Below, one piece after another: positions 53,304-63,473 of a stretch of DNA of 64,000 nucleotides. Under the pieces are notes generated by a model, which saw only the letters and a list, made by a program, of their open reading frames with translations, was not told the origin of the DNA and ran no database searches. Where the stretch lies: NCBI RefSeq assembly GCF_014502795.1, contig NZ_JACVHF010000004.1:124001-188000 (forward strand). The letters are read 5' to 3'. How positions within the stretch are numbered: position 1 is the first letter of the stretch; each line of letters opens with the position of its first letter. The DNA comes from Heliobacterium chlorum. Its GTDB lineage: Bacteria; Bacillota; Desulfitobacteriia; Heliobacteriales; Heliobacteriaceae. The translations under genes and the position numbers were made by a program.

Positions 53304-55910
53304 TTGTGGGAAGAGCCGACTGTGTATCCCTTTCGCCGGGAACGGGTGCCCGATTCTAAAAAAGCGAGTAGGCAGAGAGATCGCAAAACCAAAAAAGGCG
53401 GCTCCTCAAGCGGAGGATTTCAGGGAAATGCGGTCAAAAGTTTAGTAGCCTTCATAATGTCGCTAACAGGTTCGGTACGAAAAGTGTACCATCGGGTCGG
53501 GGGGATTACCCAAGGCGTACATAAGCATTTACAAAAGGCTCTCGCAGAATTAAAAGAGCCGACACAGTGGGTTTGGTGGATAGTTGTATTCTTATTAGCA
53601 CGAGGAACCCTGCTTGGGGGATTAGCTGTATCCGCACCGGCTGTGCTAGCGGTGATCGCCGTACGACGTCCGGACCGCCTGATCTGGAGTTTGTCAGGGG
53701 CCTTTGCTGGATGGCTCAGTTTGCGGGCCTCTTGGTCCTATCCCTTGGGGATACCAGATGATCCATTGGGCCTACACCCGGTCGCACAACTGACGGCATG
53801 GATGGTCGCCGCTATTGGGGCAGCCGTTCTGGTCCGAAAGCGTCAGTGGCCTGTCGGAGTCTTAGCTGGACTTACGGCGGCGTCTTTATGGACAGTGGAA
53901 GGCATAACTATGGCATGGCTGACACCGTCCCTTTACGGCGGCATTTTAGTTGCCTTTGAGGGCCTTTTTGCAGCTGTCGCGACGGTCATCTTCTTTGCGG
54001 TGGAAAAGGCGATGCAAGTGAGGGACGGAGACAGGCTCAATCGGGACGAGCTGACTTGTATCACCGTGATGGGATTGTTAGTCCTATTAGGCATTCCACT
54101 AGAACCTGTATACGGACTTTCCCTTCAGACAATAGCAGCGAATCTTATCTTGTTGTTCAGCGCTTACATCTTTGGCGCCGGCGGCGGAGCCGTCGGGGGA
54201 ATAGCCGTAGGATTGCTACCCTCATTGACTTCATTTGGAGCTCCCTCATCGATGGCGCTGTTTGCGCTGTCCGGGTTGTTAGCGGGAGTCTTTCGACCTT
54301 GGGCAAAGCCGGGTGTGCTTGGCGGTTTCTTTTTAGGACATCTGCTGTTATCTATCTATATGGGTGGAAGCAGGGAAGTACAGCAAGCTCTATTAGAAGC
54401 GACCGTGGCAGGAACAGTGCTCTTTTTCTGGCCTGTATCATGGCTTCAGGCGCTTCGCAAGCGGATAACCAAGCGAGACGCTGCAGCCATCGCTGCGTTA
54501 GAGTTAGAAAACAACCGTAAGAAGCTGGCCGAGAAGCTGGAAGAGATGGGCCGCATGTTTGGACAATTGGCGGTTACTTTTGACGAAGTATCGCAGCCGG
54601 TTTCACTAAATCCAGAAAAAATTCGCGACCCCTTATATAAAGCCATCGAAGAGCGGGTATGTAAACTCTGTTCTAGCTATGGCTTGTGCTGGGAGCGCGA
54701 TGCCGAACGTACACGACAGTACCTAGAGGAACTTTTTAATCATATCGAGGAAAAGGGGATGGTCTCCTCCAAAGAATTGACACCGCAACTGGCTCGCCGA
54801 TGTGCTCGACTGGGGGAACTTTCCGCGGCTATTTCCAGTTTGTTAGAGAGTATCACCATAGATCGGTATTGGCGTCGTCGCCTGCAAGAAGGAAGAGGCC
54901 TTGTTGGCGCTCAGTTCCGTGGGATCGCCGGTTGGATGGCTTCTTTAGTCAGAGAATTGGAGGCAATCCGATCACCAGAAAAAATCACGGAGCATCTAAG
55001 CAGAGCATTGCAGGAACGAGGATTTCGTTTGGACAAGGCGAACATTTCTGACGACATTGATGACTGGCACGTCGATGTAGTTGGCCCCGGTTGTTCCGGC
55101 AGCTGGCCTTGTGCCGAGTACGCTGCGGCAACAGCAGCAGACTTGCTGGGGAAGCCCATTATGGTAGGAAAGACGGATTGTCATTCTTCCTCTGCCTGTT
55201 ATTTTCGTTTACTTCCCGCACAGCCTTACCGTTTAAACGTGGCTGTTGCTCAGACACCTCGCTACGGCAGCGCCGTCGCCGGCGATAGCACCGGCTATTG
55301 GGATGGGCCGGGGGGACGAAAGGTGGTCGCATTGAGCGACGGTTCCGGAGTAGGCCCGCGAGCAGCAAGAGAAAGCGCATCCACCCTCTCCATGTTAGAA
55401 CATCTCTGCCGGGTGGGTATCTTCCCGGGAGAGGCGTTACATTCGGTGAACTCGCTCGTTGCTCTGGCGACAGAAGAGGAATCCTTTGCGACGGTGGATA
55501 TGGCCGTTATTGATGTATCTACGGCGGAGGCAGAGATATTCAAACTTGGTGCGTCGCCGAGTTACTTAAAGCGGGGGCACCGAGTGCAAATCGTGCAAAA
55601 CGCTTCATTGCCTCTGGGTATACTGAAGAACCTAGAAGTAGAATCGATAAACCTCTCGCTGTTGCCGGGAGATCGATTGATTCTGGTGAGCGACGGAATC
55701 TTTGACGCACGTCGTGAGAAAAATTCGCAAGATTGGCTGATCCCCCTATTAGAACAGTTGGCCGTAGACGATACAAAGGAACTGGCCCAGCGGATCTTGC
55801 AAGAAGCACTGCAGCACAATGACGGCAAGGCTAAAGACGATGCCACCGTTGTCGTCATCGACTTGCAGGGCCGAAGGGGTTCCGCAGAAGGGGACCGTAA
55901 AACGGTTTGA
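53304..55910 (+). CDS. spoIIE: Stage II sporulation protein E (PP2C phosphatase)
   Basis: An 868-residue membrane phosphatase that activates sigma-F by dephosphorylating SpoIIAA and helps form the polar septum. A basic N-terminal tail is followed by about ten membrane helices (residues about 80-390; FLLARGTLLGGLAVSAPAVL). A central regulatory region contains CKLCSSYGLC. The C-terminal PP2C domain has VVALSDGSGVGPRAARESAS and the metal-binding LVSDGIFDARRE and KDDATVVVID. The start is TTG, seven bases after GGGGG. It sits directly after crtN and before tilS, the usual Bacillota place for spoIIE. Confidence 0.95.
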   Translation: MWEEPTVYPFRRERVPDSKKASRQRDRKTKKGGSSSGGFQGNAVKSLVAFIMSLTGSVRKVYHRVGGITQGVHKHLQKALAELKEPTQWVWWIVVFLLARGTLLGGLAVSAPAVLAVIAVRRPDRLIWSLSGAFAGWLSLRASWSYPLGIPDDPLGLHPVAQLTAWMVAAIGAAVLVRKRQWPVGVLAGLTAASLWTVEGITMAWLTPSLYGGILVAFEGLFAAVATVIFFAVEKAMQVRDGDRLNRDELTCITVMGLLVLLGIPLEPVYGLSLQTIAANLILLFSAYIFGAGGGAVGGIAVGLLPSLTSFGAPSSMALFALSGLLAGVFRPWAKPGVLGGFFLGHLLLSIYMGGSREVQQALLEATVAGTVLFFWPVSWLQALRKRITKRDAAAIAALELENNRKKLAEKLEEMGRMFGQLAVTFDEVSQPVSLNPEKIRDPLYKAIEERVCKLCSSYGLCWERDAERTRQYLEELFNHIEEKGMVSSKELTPQLARRCARLGELSAAISSLLESITIDRYWRRRLQEGRGLVGAQFRGIAGWMASLVRELEAIRSPEKITEHLSRALQERGFRLDKANISDDIDDWHVDVVGPGCSGSWPCAEYAAATAADLLGKPIMVGKTDCHSSSACYFRLLPAQPYRLNVAVAQTPRYGSAVAGDSTGYWDGPGGRKVVALSDGSGVGPRAARESASTLSMLEHLCRVGIFPGEALHSVNSLVALATEEESFATVDMAVIDVSTAEAEIFKLGASPSYLKRGHRVQIVQNASLPLGILKNLEVESINLSLLPGDRLILVSDGIFDARREKNSQDWLIPLLEQLAVDDTKELAQRILQEALQHNDGKAKDDATVVVIDLQGRRGSAEGDRKTV

Positions 55911-56025
55911 CGGTGGCAAATTCAGGAGAAGCTACAGGATAGGTGAAATTCGCCAAGGCGGGCAGGGAAAGGTAAGATTGATGTAGAAATGATGAAGCTA
56001 AGCGTAAAGTTCGCGGTGAGACAGG

Positions 56026-57438
56026 GTGAACCATTTGCTACAGCGATTTTCTCAATCCCTTTGCCAGCTTGGAATCAATAAGCCCAAAGAACGAGTCTTA
56101 ATCGCCCTATCGGGTGGAGCCGACTCGGTCAGCTTGCTCCTCTTGTTCAAAAAAGTATCGCCTCAAATCGATCTTGAACTGGCTGCAGCCCACTATAACC
56201 ATAGCATGCGAGGAAAAGAATCTGATGCAGACGCGGACTTCGTGGCTGAGTTAACCAACCGGCTGCAAGTACCGCTCTATTCAGAAACGGCACCGCCAAA
56301 ATGGTGGCTACAAGAACCAGGAACAAAGATGGAGGTAGCTCGCCGCCTGCGCTACGACTTCCTCCGTCGCGCAGCGGAACAGGCCGGAGCCCAGTGGATT
56401 GCACTCGCCCACCATGCCGACGATATGGCTGAAACCGTGCTATTTCACATGCTTCGCGGCAGTGGAATTAAAGGGTTAAGCGGAATACCTGCAAAACGGG
56501 GACCTTTCGTGCGTCCGCTGCTTCCTTTTCGCCGGAAAGAGCTCGAAGCGTTCTTGAACGCGGAAGGGCAGAACTGGCGTCATGACAGCAGCAATGATTC
56601 TGATGCTTATACGCGTAATCGGATACGTCATCAGATCATGCCAGCGTTGCTGTACTTTAACCCTAAGTTGGTAGAGACACTCTGTCGGAACGCCGATCTA
56701 CTACGCGCTGATGCAGAATTCCTAGACAGGGAGTGTGAACTCGTTTACGGTCAGGTGCAACAGGAGGAAGGACTAAAGGTCAAAGCGCTAATCGATCTTC
56801 CCCTCGCCCTTCGACGGCGAGTCCTCCGTCGATTTCTCGAGCCTGAAAGCCTTGGCTCGGAAAAAACCGACGCGATTTTGGATCAACTCCAAAAAAACCT
56901 CGGCCGAAGTGGAATCGTCGATCAGGTCGGGGGAAAGTACTTAATCAATGAGGGCGGTATTCTTCGTATTTACGAAAAATTGCCCTGGTTGGGGAACTGT
57001 GACTTCCTTTACCCGATTGCGATCCCTGAGGAGAAGAATCATTCGGTATTGTTGGAGATACCTGAAGCGGAAGGTAGTCTCGAGGTAACGCTTCGCACGG
57101 AGAAACCGGTAAGTCTCATGCATGACGAGGGTCCGCCGACCCAGGCGATGAAGAGCACTTTGCAATTAAAAGCGGAGGTGCTCCAACGGGGTCCACTCTC
57201 GATTCGCAACCGTAGACCGGGCGATTGGCTTTCCCTGGCGGGTGGAGCCGGAAGAAAGAAGCTCAAAGAGTTCTTTATTGACAAGAAAATCCCAAGGCAA
57301 CTCCGTAATCGAATTCCGTTATTGACATCAGGAGAGGAGGTTCTTTGGGTAATCGGTTACTGGACCGGTTGTCACGACACCATCGAACAACCGGAACAAG
57401 ACGTGATAACGTTTCAATGGTATGGCAAAACTATTTGA
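56026..57438 (+). CDS. tilS: tRNA(Ile)-lysidine synthetase
   Basis: A 470-residue TilS that converts the wobble cytidine of tRNA-Ile(CAT) to lysidine. The PP-loop is [33 protein letters not shown] and [20 protein letters not shown] are the canonical catalytic segments, and [15 protein letters not shown]-type sequence ([14 protein letters not shown]) follows. The C-terminal domain ([20 protein letters not shown]) completes the long form. The start is GTG after GACAGG. Conserved neighbours are spoIIE upstream and ftsH downstream; hpt, usually between tilS and ftsH in Bacillus, is absent. Confidence 0.95.
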   Translation: MNHLLQRFSQSLCQLGINKPKERVLIALSGGADSVSLLLLFKKVSPQIDLELAAAHYNHSMRGKESDADADFVAELTNRLQVPLYSETAPPKWWLQEPGTKMEVARRLRYDFLRRAAEQAGAQWIALAHHADDMAETVLFHMLRGSGIKGLSGIPAKRGPFVRPLLPFRRKELEAFLNAEGQNWRHDSSNDSDAYTRNRIRHQIMPALLYFNPKLVETLCRNADLLRADAEFLDRECELVYGQVQQEEGLKVKALIDLPLALRRRVLRRFLEPESLGSEKTDAILDQLQKNLGRSGIVDQVGGKYLINEGGILRIYEKLPWLGNCDFLYPIAIPEEKNHSVLLEIPEAEGSLEVTLRTEKPVSLMHDEGPPTQAMKSTLQLKAEVLQRGPLSIRNRRPGDWLSLAGGAGRKKLKEFFIDKKIPRQLRNRIPLLTSGEEVLWVIGYWTGCHDTIEQPEQDVITFQWYGKTI

Positions 57439-57464
57439 TATGCTGAACGATTCTGTGCTAAAAT
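57435..57464 (+). promoter_or_regulatory. Candidate sigma-A promoter of ftsH
   Basis: TTGATA (57435-57440) and TAAAAT (57459-57464), each with five of six consensus bases, are separated by 18 bases, 99 bases before the ftsH start; the -35 overlaps the tilS stop codon. Confidence 0.45.
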
Positions 57465-57563
57465 GACTAGGAATGGCTGAAATTTCCCATTAACTCGCTG
57501 CCAGTTCACCCGTAAAAACTTAGAATCTTGCGGGCGTGCCGGAACAGTGGGAGGAGGTTACGC

Positions 57564-59369
57564 GTGAGCCGGATTGTCAAAAACCTGGCAATATATATCC
57601 TCATCGTTCTCTTGGCCATCTCCGTATTACGGGTGACCAAGACACCGGAACCTGCGCAGGAACCCATCTCGTACACTCAGTTTTATCAGCTGCTGGTGAC
57701 GGATCAGATTAAAGAACTGAACGCAGTCAGCGAACGGGACCGCACAGAGATTACCGGCGTGAAAAGAGACGGAAATCGATTTACCACCATTGGACCTGTT
57801 GACATCAAACGCATCACCGATATTGTGCTGGACAAACAGATTCCCTTTACCCAAAAGCCTGCTCCTGAGCCACCGTGGTGGACCGGATTGTTCTCTACAC
57901 TGCTCCCCATCCTGGTACTCGTCGGACTGTTCTTCTTCATGATGCAGCAGACCCAGGGCGGCGGCTCTCGGGTGATGCAGTTCGGCAAAAGCCGGGCGAA
58001 ACTGCATACGGATGATAAGAAAAAGGTCACCTTTGAAGACGTGGCTGGTGCCGACGAGGTGAAGGAAGAGCTTCAGGAAGTCGTCGACTTTCTGAAACAC
58101 CCGAAAAAGTTCGTGAAGCTGGGAGCGAAAATCCCCAAAGGCGTATTGTTGTTCGGACCTCCCGGAACCGGGAAAACCTTGCTGGCCCGCGCCGTCGCCG
58201 GGGAAGCCGGAGTTCCCTTCTTCAGCATCTCCGGTTCTGACTTCGTGGAAATGTTCGTCGGTGTCGGCGCATCGCGGGTTCGCGATCTCTTTGAACAAGC
58301 GAAGAAGAACTCGCCTTGTATCGTCTTTATCGACGAAATCGACGCTGTCGGTCGTCAACGGGGCGCCGGCTTAGGCGGCGGTCACGATGAACGCGAACAG
58401 ACTCTAAACCAGTTGCTTGTTGAAATGGATGGCTTCTCCGCCAATGAAGGCATCATCATCATCGCCGCTACCAACCGGCCGGACATCCTCGATCCAGCCC
58501 TGTTGCGTCCAGGCCGTTTTGACCGGCAGATCGTCGTTGATCGTCCGGACATTCGCGGACGCAAAGAGATCCTCGGAGTGCACGTCAAAGGCAAGCCCCT
58601 CGATGAAACCATCGACCTCGACGTATTGGCTCGCCGGACCCCTGACTTTACAGGTGCTGACCTGGCCAACATGGTGAACGAGGCGGCACTGCTGGCCGCT
58701 CGCCGAGGCACGAAAAAAGTAGGCATGCACGAGATGGAAGACGCCATTGAGCGGGTCATTGCCGGACCTGAGAAAAAGGCACGGGTAATCAGCGAATTCG
58801 AGAAAAAACTGGTCAGTTATCACGAAGCCGGTCACGCTCTCGTTGGTGGTTTGTTGGAACATACCGATCCGGTTCACAAGATCTCGATTATCCCTCGCGG
58901 TCGATCCGGCGGATATACCTTATTGCTTCCCGAGGAAGATCGTCACTACATGACCAAGTCCCACCTACTCGATCAGGTCACCATGCTCTTAGGCGGCCGT
59001 GTGGCGGAAGCGATTGTGCTGAAGGAGATCTCCACCGGCGCTTCGAACGACCTGGAACGGGCGACCGATCTGGTCCGGAAGATGATCACCGAATACGGCA
59101 TGTCCGAAGAACTTGGTCCCTTGACCTTTGGACACAAGCAAGAACAAGTTTTCTTGGGTCGGGATTTGGCCCGCGATCGGAACTACTCCGAAGCGGTCGC
59201 CTTCTCCATCGACAAAGAAGCTCGCCGGATCATCGAAGAATGTTACGGCAAAGCCAAGAAGATCCTCGAATCCAATGCAGACAAACTGCACCTCATCGCG
59301 CAGACGCTGATGGACAAAGAAACCATCGAAGCATCGGAGTTTACGGAACTCATGAAAAAGGTATCCTAG
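57564..59369 (+). CDS. ftsH: ATP-dependent zinc metalloprotease FtsH
   Basis: A 601-residue membrane AAA+ protease. Two membrane helices ([15 protein letters not shown] near residues 10-24 and [15 protein letters not shown] near 115-130) bracket an external domain. Walker A is GPPGTGKT (198-205), Walker [16 protein letters not shown], the second region of homology [20 protein letters not shown], and the zinc motif HEAGH starts at His420. It degrades membrane and regulatory proteins. The GTG at 57564 has GGAGGAGG six bases upstream. A strong terminator follows. Confidence 0.97.
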   Translation: MSRIVKNLAIYILIVLLAISVLRVTKTPEPAQEPISYTQFYQLLVTDQIKELNAVSERDRTEITGVKRDGNRFTTIGPVDIKRITDIVLDKQIPFTQKPAPEPPWWTGLFSTLLPILVLVGLFFFMMQQTQGGGSRVMQFGKSRAKLHTDDKKKVTFEDVAGADEVKEELQEVVDFLKHPKKFVKLGAKIPKGVLLFGPPGTGKTLLARAVAGEAGVPFFSISGSDFVEMFVGVGASRVRDLFEQAKKNSPCIVFIDEIDAVGRQRGAGLGGGHDEREQTLNQLLVEMDGFSANEGIIIIAATNRPDILDPALLRPGRFDRQIVVDRPDIRGRKEILGVHVKGKPLDETIDLDVLARRTPDFTGADLANMVNEAALLAARRGTKKVGMHEMEDAIERVIAGPEKKARVISEFEKKLVSYHEAGHALVGGLLEHTDPVHKISIIPRGRSGGYTLLLPEEDRHYMTKSHLLDQVTMLLGGRVAEAIVLKEISTGASNDLERATDLVRKMITEYGMSEELGPLTFGHKQEQVFLGRDLARDRNYSEAVAFSIDKEARRIIEECYGKAKKILESNADKLHLIAQTLMDKETIEASEFTELMKKVS

Positions 59370-59376
59370 CCCGATA

Positions 59377-59418
59377 ACCGGGGGCTGGGGCCATACGGCT
59401 CGTGCCCCCGGTTTTTTA
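59377..59418 (+). terminator. Rho-independent terminator after ftsH
   Basis: ACCGGGGGC pairs with GCCCCCGGT across an 18-base loop and is followed by TTTTTT. Confidence 0.88.
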
Positions 59419-59462
59419 ATAGGGAATTCCAAGAATCTTGTGAAAAAGGGGAACAAGCAGAA

Positions 59463-59912
59463 ATGGAACGCACTTATCTGATGATCAAACCCGACGCTGT
59501 GCAGCGGGGCCTTATCGGCGAAATCGTAAGCCGTTTTGAGAAAAAAGGCTTCAAACTGGTCGCCATGAAGTTCCTCCGACTGACCAAAGAAATGGCTGAA
59601 AAACACTATGCCGAACATGTAGGAAAACCCTTCTTTGCCGGCCTTGTTGAATACATCATCTCCGGTCCGGTAGTTGCCATGTGCTGGGAAGGTAAAGATG
59701 TTGTCGCTGTCTCCCGTGAAATGATGGGTGCGACCAATCCGGCGAAAGCTGCTCCCGGAACCATCCGTGGAACCTTCGCTGTCGACATCGGACGCAATGT
59801 CATCCATGGTTCTGATTCGCCTGAATCGGCTGAACGGGAATTGGCCATCTATTTCGATTCCTGCGAATTCGTAGAATGGGACCGGAGCGTCCAAGCCTGG
59901 ATCGTTGAATAA
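59463..59912 (+). CDS. ndk: Nucleoside diphosphate kinase
   Basis: A 149-residue NDK that equilibrates NTP and dNTP pools. [20 protein letters not shown] is the canonical start, and the catalytic histidine lies in [37 protein letters not shown] is also typical. It has its own terminator on each side, so it is a single-gene unit; AAAAGGGG upstream of the ATG serves as the ribosome site. Confidence 0.97.
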   Translation: MERTYLMIKPDAVQRGLIGEIVSRFEKKGFKLVAMKFLRLTKEMAEKHYAEHVGKPFFAGLVEYIISGPVVAMCWEGKDVVAVSREMMGATNPAKAAPGTIRGTFAVDIGRNVIHGSDSPESAERELAIYFDSCEFVEWDRSVQAWIVE

Positions 59913-59930
59913 GTAAATCTGTCTATATGC

Positions 59931-59957
59931 AAAGGACTCACTTACGTGGGTCCTTTT
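59931..59957 (+). terminator. Rho-independent terminator after ndk
   Basis: AAAGGACTCAC-ttac-GTGGGTCCTTT with T5 downstream, 18 bases past the stop codon. Confidence 0.85.
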
Positions 59958-60451
59958 TCCGTTATGGCTTAATAAAGTTCGACTATCGCTTCAGGCTCCC
60001 CCTACCAGGAGTTTGTTGCGAAAAGAATGTATAGTTAAATGGGCTCGGGTTTTTGCAAGAAAAAATAATATTATGCACAAATATAGCAATAACTACGTTT
60101 TATATACAGGTAAATTTTCAAGACGAAAGAAATAGTGAACACTATAACTTACTAAAAACGGCTTTTTACTTACGCAAATGGAATCTATTAAAAAGAAGGA
60201 TTTGGCAGAGATTACGTAGAAAAGATTCGTAAGAACAAAATACGTTGCATATGATGAATATAGAGGGCCTGTCTATTTCAAAAAAGCTGAGAAAAACCTT
60301 TACAAATTGCGTACGAGTTCTATACTTAAAGTTAAGATGCCATTCATTTCACTAACTTGCCAAAAGACTGGACCTTTCATCGCCGTTCGAATCTGGCTAC
60401 AGTCGTCTCCATCCAACATAGTTATATGCGCAGAAATCAAGGAGCGAATAC
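59958..60451. other. Gene-free AT-rich region between ndk and the ubiB-like gene
   Basis: This stretch of about 490 bases has no convincing gene on either strand and is visibly richer in A and T than its neighbours. It may be a long leader for the UbiB-family gene, a decayed gene or an untranslated RNA region. Apart from a candidate promoter near its 3' end I see no clear structure. Confidence 0.5.
60299..60326 (+). promoter_or_regulatory. Candidate sigma-A promoter of the ubiB-like gene
   Basis: TTTACA (60299-60304) and TATACT (60321-60326), each five of six consensus bases, are 16 bases apart, 125 bases before the start codon. Confidence 0.35.
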
Positions 60452-62113
60452 ATGAATAGATACTATCGCATCTGGCGGATTACCAGCATGTTCGTCGCCT
60501 TCTTCGTTCAAGTTTGGTGGTACAAGAAACAGGAAGGGCGAGTTGGCGAAGAAGCGATGGCGGAACGGTGGTCAAAGCTATATCATCGCATGGCCGCCCG
60601 GTTTTGCAGTACAGCCACCGAACTGGGTGGATTATTGATCAAAGCGGGTCAATTTTTTGCCACCCGTGTAGACGTTCTGCCGCCGGAAATCACCTCAGAA
60701 CTAGCTCAACTACAAGATGCGGTGCCCCCAGCACCCTTCGACCATATCGAGCGAACAATAGCCGATGAATTATCTCAGCCGCTGGAGGCCATCTTTACGT
60801 CATTTGAACGAACGGCCCTGGCAGCGGCCTCGCTCGGACAGGTACACCAAGCCACCTTACCTTCAGGTGAGAAAGTCGCCGTCAAAGTTCTTCGGCCCCG
60901 TATTCATGAGATCATCCATGCCGACTTTGAAGCGATTCAACTGACCATGCTTTTGGCTAAAATCTTCACAGATCTGCCGAAACAGATGGACATGGACGCG
61001 ATCTTCCGGGAAATGCAGCAGACCTTCTCGAATGAATTGGATTACCGTCTTGAAGCAGCCCATTCAGAACGGTTTAAGAAGAGCTTGGCTGTATTTGAAA
61101 AGATCTACGTACCCAACATCTACCGGCAGTACTCCACGAAAAGCATCTTAACGATGGAATTTATCGACGGGCGCAAGGTCGACGACTACGCTTTCATCGA
61201 GGAAAACGGCATTGACCGCAAAGAATTAGGCCACCTGCTCATTCGCTCCTATCTGCACCAGGTGGTAAACGACGGCTTTTTTCACGCAGACCCTCACCAA
61301 GGCAACATCTATGTGAAAGCCGACGGAACCTTGGTCTTTCTTGATTTCGGAATGGTCGGAGAAATCCGGCCGATGATGAAAGAAAACCTGAAAAATCTCC
61401 TTTTTGCTCTGGTCGAGCGGGATAGTGAAAAGATGGTAGAGGCGATGGGCAACCTGGGCTTCCTTCGTCCTCACGCCAACGTCAACCTGGTCCGTCGGGC
61501 GATGCAATTTTTCCTCGATCATCACTCGTCCGAACAGATGAAGGAAATGGAGCGGACGAAAAATCTCGGTCCCCTCGGCTCTGAGATTCGTGAATTTATC
61601 TATCAACAACCGATGCAGATTCCGGCCCATTTGATTTTTCTTGGACGCGCCATACTAACAGTTACGGGCGTGGCATTCGGACTCGATCCGCAAATGGATG
61701 CTCAAGTAGCTGCCCCGTACATTAAAAAACTGATGGATGACACCGACGGCGGCCTCGCCAACATGGTACTCAAACGGGCCAAAAGCTTTGGCAGTACCGT
61801 CTTGTCTTTACCGACGCTGCTGGCGCGAACTCTCAAAAAAGCCGATCTGGGTGACCTACACGTCAAAGTCGACAACTTAGGGGATATCACGCGAGCCGTT
61901 ATGTTCCAGTCACGGCTGGCAAATCGCTTAGTATTGGCTCTCCTATTGGCGACATCGATCATCTGCGGGACGATTCTGTACACTCAGCAATTTATCCAGG
62001 AAGCCAAAGGTGCCGCCTCGATTGCAGCGCTGCTGGCCCTGCTTCTCTTATGGCATTCTCGCCAACGCCCCCGGGATTCCAGCCAACCCTTTCACCGCAA
62101 TGGCCCATTTTGA
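60452..62113 (+). CDS. ABC1/UbiB/AarF-family atypical kinase
   Basis: A 553-residue UbiB-family protein. The family-specific KxGQ motif lies in LIKAGQFFATRVDVLP, the Ala-rich nucleotide loop in AAASLGQVHQATLP, the ion-pair Lys in EKVAVKVLRP and the catalytic segment in FFHADPHQGNIYVK and VFLDFGMVGEI. Two C-terminal membrane helices (LALLLATSIICGTILYTQQF, ASIAALLALLLLW) end it. UbiB proteins support isoprenoid-lipid or quinone biosynthesis through ATPase activity; here a menaquinone role is a guess. AAGGAGCG precedes the ATG. A small gene follows 31 bases later. Confidence 0.9.
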   Translation: MNRYYRIWRITSMFVAFFVQVWWYKKQEGRVGEEAMAERWSKLYHRMAARFCSTATELGGLLIKAGQFFATRVDVLPPEITSELAQLQDAVPPAPFDHIERTIADELSQPLEAIFTSFERTALAAASLGQVHQATLPSGEKVAVKVLRPRIHEIIHADFEAIQLTMLLAKIFTDLPKQMDMDAIFREMQQTFSNELDYRLEAAHSERFKKSLAVFEKIYVPNIYRQYSTKSILTMEFIDGRKVDDYAFIEENGIDRKELGHLLIRSYLHQVVNDGFFHADPHQGNIYVKADGTLVFLDFGMVGEIRPMMKENLKNLLFALVERDSEKMVEAMGNLGFLRPHANVNLVRRAMQFFLDHHSSEQMKEMERTKNLGPLGSEIREFIYQQPMQIPAHLIFLGRAILTVTGVAFGLDPQMDAQVAAPYIKKLMDDTDGGLANMVLKRAKSFGSTVLSLPTLLARTLKKADLGDLHVKVDNLGDITRAVMFQSRLANRLVLALLLATSIICGTILYTQQFIQEAKGAASIAALLALLLLWHSRQRPRDSSQPFHRNGPF

Positions 62114-62144
62114 CCAAAATTCGCAATAAAGGAGGTGAGCGCCA

Positions 62145-62396
62145 ATGACGGAAGCTCATGAACAGAACGGACAAACCTGCGAACAGGAACACAAAAAGTC
62201 TTGTGGTTCCTGGGAGTTTTCTTTCAAAGAAACTGAAGATGGATTTACCATCAACATCAAAGGTGACAAAGAGCGATTGCGGGCCAAGCGGGAAGCTATT
62301 GAAGCATTTAAGGAGTTTCAAAGCAAAGCAAAAAAAGCTGGTTTTTATCCTCCCTTTTTACATTTCTTTGCTCAGTATGATCGAGATCGTCGCTAA
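62145..62396 (+). CDS. Small hypothetical protein downstream of the ubiB-like gene
   Basis: An 83-residue soluble protein I do not recognise. It starts with an acidic Gln-rich segment containing two cysteines (QTCEQEHKKSC), followed by a short beta-like stretch (GSWEFSFKETEDGFTINIKG) and a basic amphipathic helix (ERLRAKREAIEAFKEFQSKA). It ends with an aromatic-rich segment. AAAGGAGGTGAGCGCC is an excellent ribosome site, which supports it as a real gene. It probably shares the upstream transcript and ends at the terminator at 62431. Confidence 0.7.
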   Translation: MTEAHEQNGQTCEQEHKKSCGSWEFSFKETEDGFTINIKGDKERLRAKREAIEAFKEFQSKAKKAGFYPPFLHFFAQYDRDRR

Positions 62397-62430
62397 CCGG
62401 GGATTTGGAATTGTATATTATTTTTTATCG

Positions 62431-62466
62431 AAAACGAGGAGCAGTCGACTCCTCGTTTTTATTTTT
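62431..62466 (+). terminator. Rho-independent terminator after the small 62145 gene
   Basis: AAAACGAGGAG-cagtcga-CTCCTCGTTTT is followed by TATTTTT. Confidence 0.88.
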
Positions 62467-62510
62467 CTTGACATAATTACTAGAGATGTGTACTGCTATA
62501 AGAGGGGGGC

Positions 62511-63458
62511 ATGAAAATGAATATCCTCGTAACGGGAGGAACCGGGTATATCGGCAAGGCTCTCGTAGAGTCGCTAGCCAACGCAGGTCACCGGATTTGG
62601 GTGACGACGCGGAATAAGGGTGACGCCACAATGACGAAAAAATCGATCTTGTCGGTCCCCATACCACCCTCGCATAAACGGTATCCAGAGGAATTTTTCG
62701 AGACCATCGATATAGTCGTGAATCTTGCCGGGGAAAATATCGGCGGAAGTCGATGGACGGCCGATGTGAAAAAGCGAATTGTCGACAGCCGACTACAAGT
62801 AACCGGACAAATCATAGAGAGCTGCCGCTACAACCGAAAGGCGAAAAGATCCTATCCGAAGGTGTTAATTCATGCTTCAGCCGTAGGCTATTACGGTGTT
62901 CATGAACAAGCGACATATACTGAAGCGAACGGACCGGGAGAAGGATTCCTAGCGGAGGTATGTAAAGAATGGGAAAACGCAGCGAGGAAAGGGACCGATG
63001 AAGGAATCCGAGTCGTCATTCTGCGTTTTGGCGTGGTGCTCGCTGCTGGTGGCGGGATGCTCGAAAAGATGGGAAGACCGTTCCAATGGGGTGTCGGCGG
63101 TGTTGTCGGTGAGGGAAACCAGTGGATCTCGTGGGTGCACCGAGATGATCTACTGCAGGTGATCGAACATGCGATCACTGACGAACGGATGCAAGGTCCC
63201 TATAACCTGTGCAGTCCGAATCCCGTAACCATGACGGAGATGACTCGAGCCTTAGCCAAGGCCATCGGCAAACCGGCTTGGACAAAAATGCCGTCCTGGG
63301 CGGCTCGCCTCGTCTTTGGTGAGATGGCCGACGAAATGCTCTTACAAGGGCAACGAGTGATTCCAGCCAACCTAGAAAAGTTGGGTTATGCATTTAAGTA
63401 CCCGAGCCTGGAAAGAGCACTCAGTGCGATATATTCAACCGTTTCAGTCCTGAAATAA
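62511..63458 (+). CDS. TIGR01777/YfcH-family NAD(P)-dependent epimerase-like protein
   Basis: A 315-residue extended short-chain dehydrogenase. NILVTGGTGYIGKALVESLA is the cofactor-binding start, DIVVNLAGENIGGSRWTADV the family-typical NLAGE motif, and VLIHASAVGYYGVH contains the YYG active-site region; GWGxGG-like QWGVGGVVGEGNQWISWVHR and a C-terminal PSWAARLVFGEMADE follow. The reaction is unknown in this family, though relatives include sugar nucleotide epimerases. The start could be the ATG at 62511 or that at 62517. It ends 15 bases before a DnaA-box array. Confidence 0.85.
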   Translation: MKMNILVTGGTGYIGKALVESLANAGHRIWVTTRNKGDATMTKKSILSVPIPPSHKRYPEEFFETIDIVVNLAGENIGGSRWTADVKKRIVDSRLQVTGQIIESCRYNRKAKRSYPKVLIHASAVGYYGVHEQATYTEANGPGEGFLAEVCKEWENAARKGTDEGIRVVILRFGVVLAAGGGMLEKMGRPFQWGVGGVVGEGNQWISWVHRDDLLQVIEHAITDERMQGPYNLCSPNPVTMTEMTRALAKAIGKPAWTKMPSWAARLVFGEMADEMLLQGQRVIPANLEKLGYAFKYPSLERALSAIYSTVSVLK

Positions 63459-63473
63459 TTTGAGTTTCAACAA

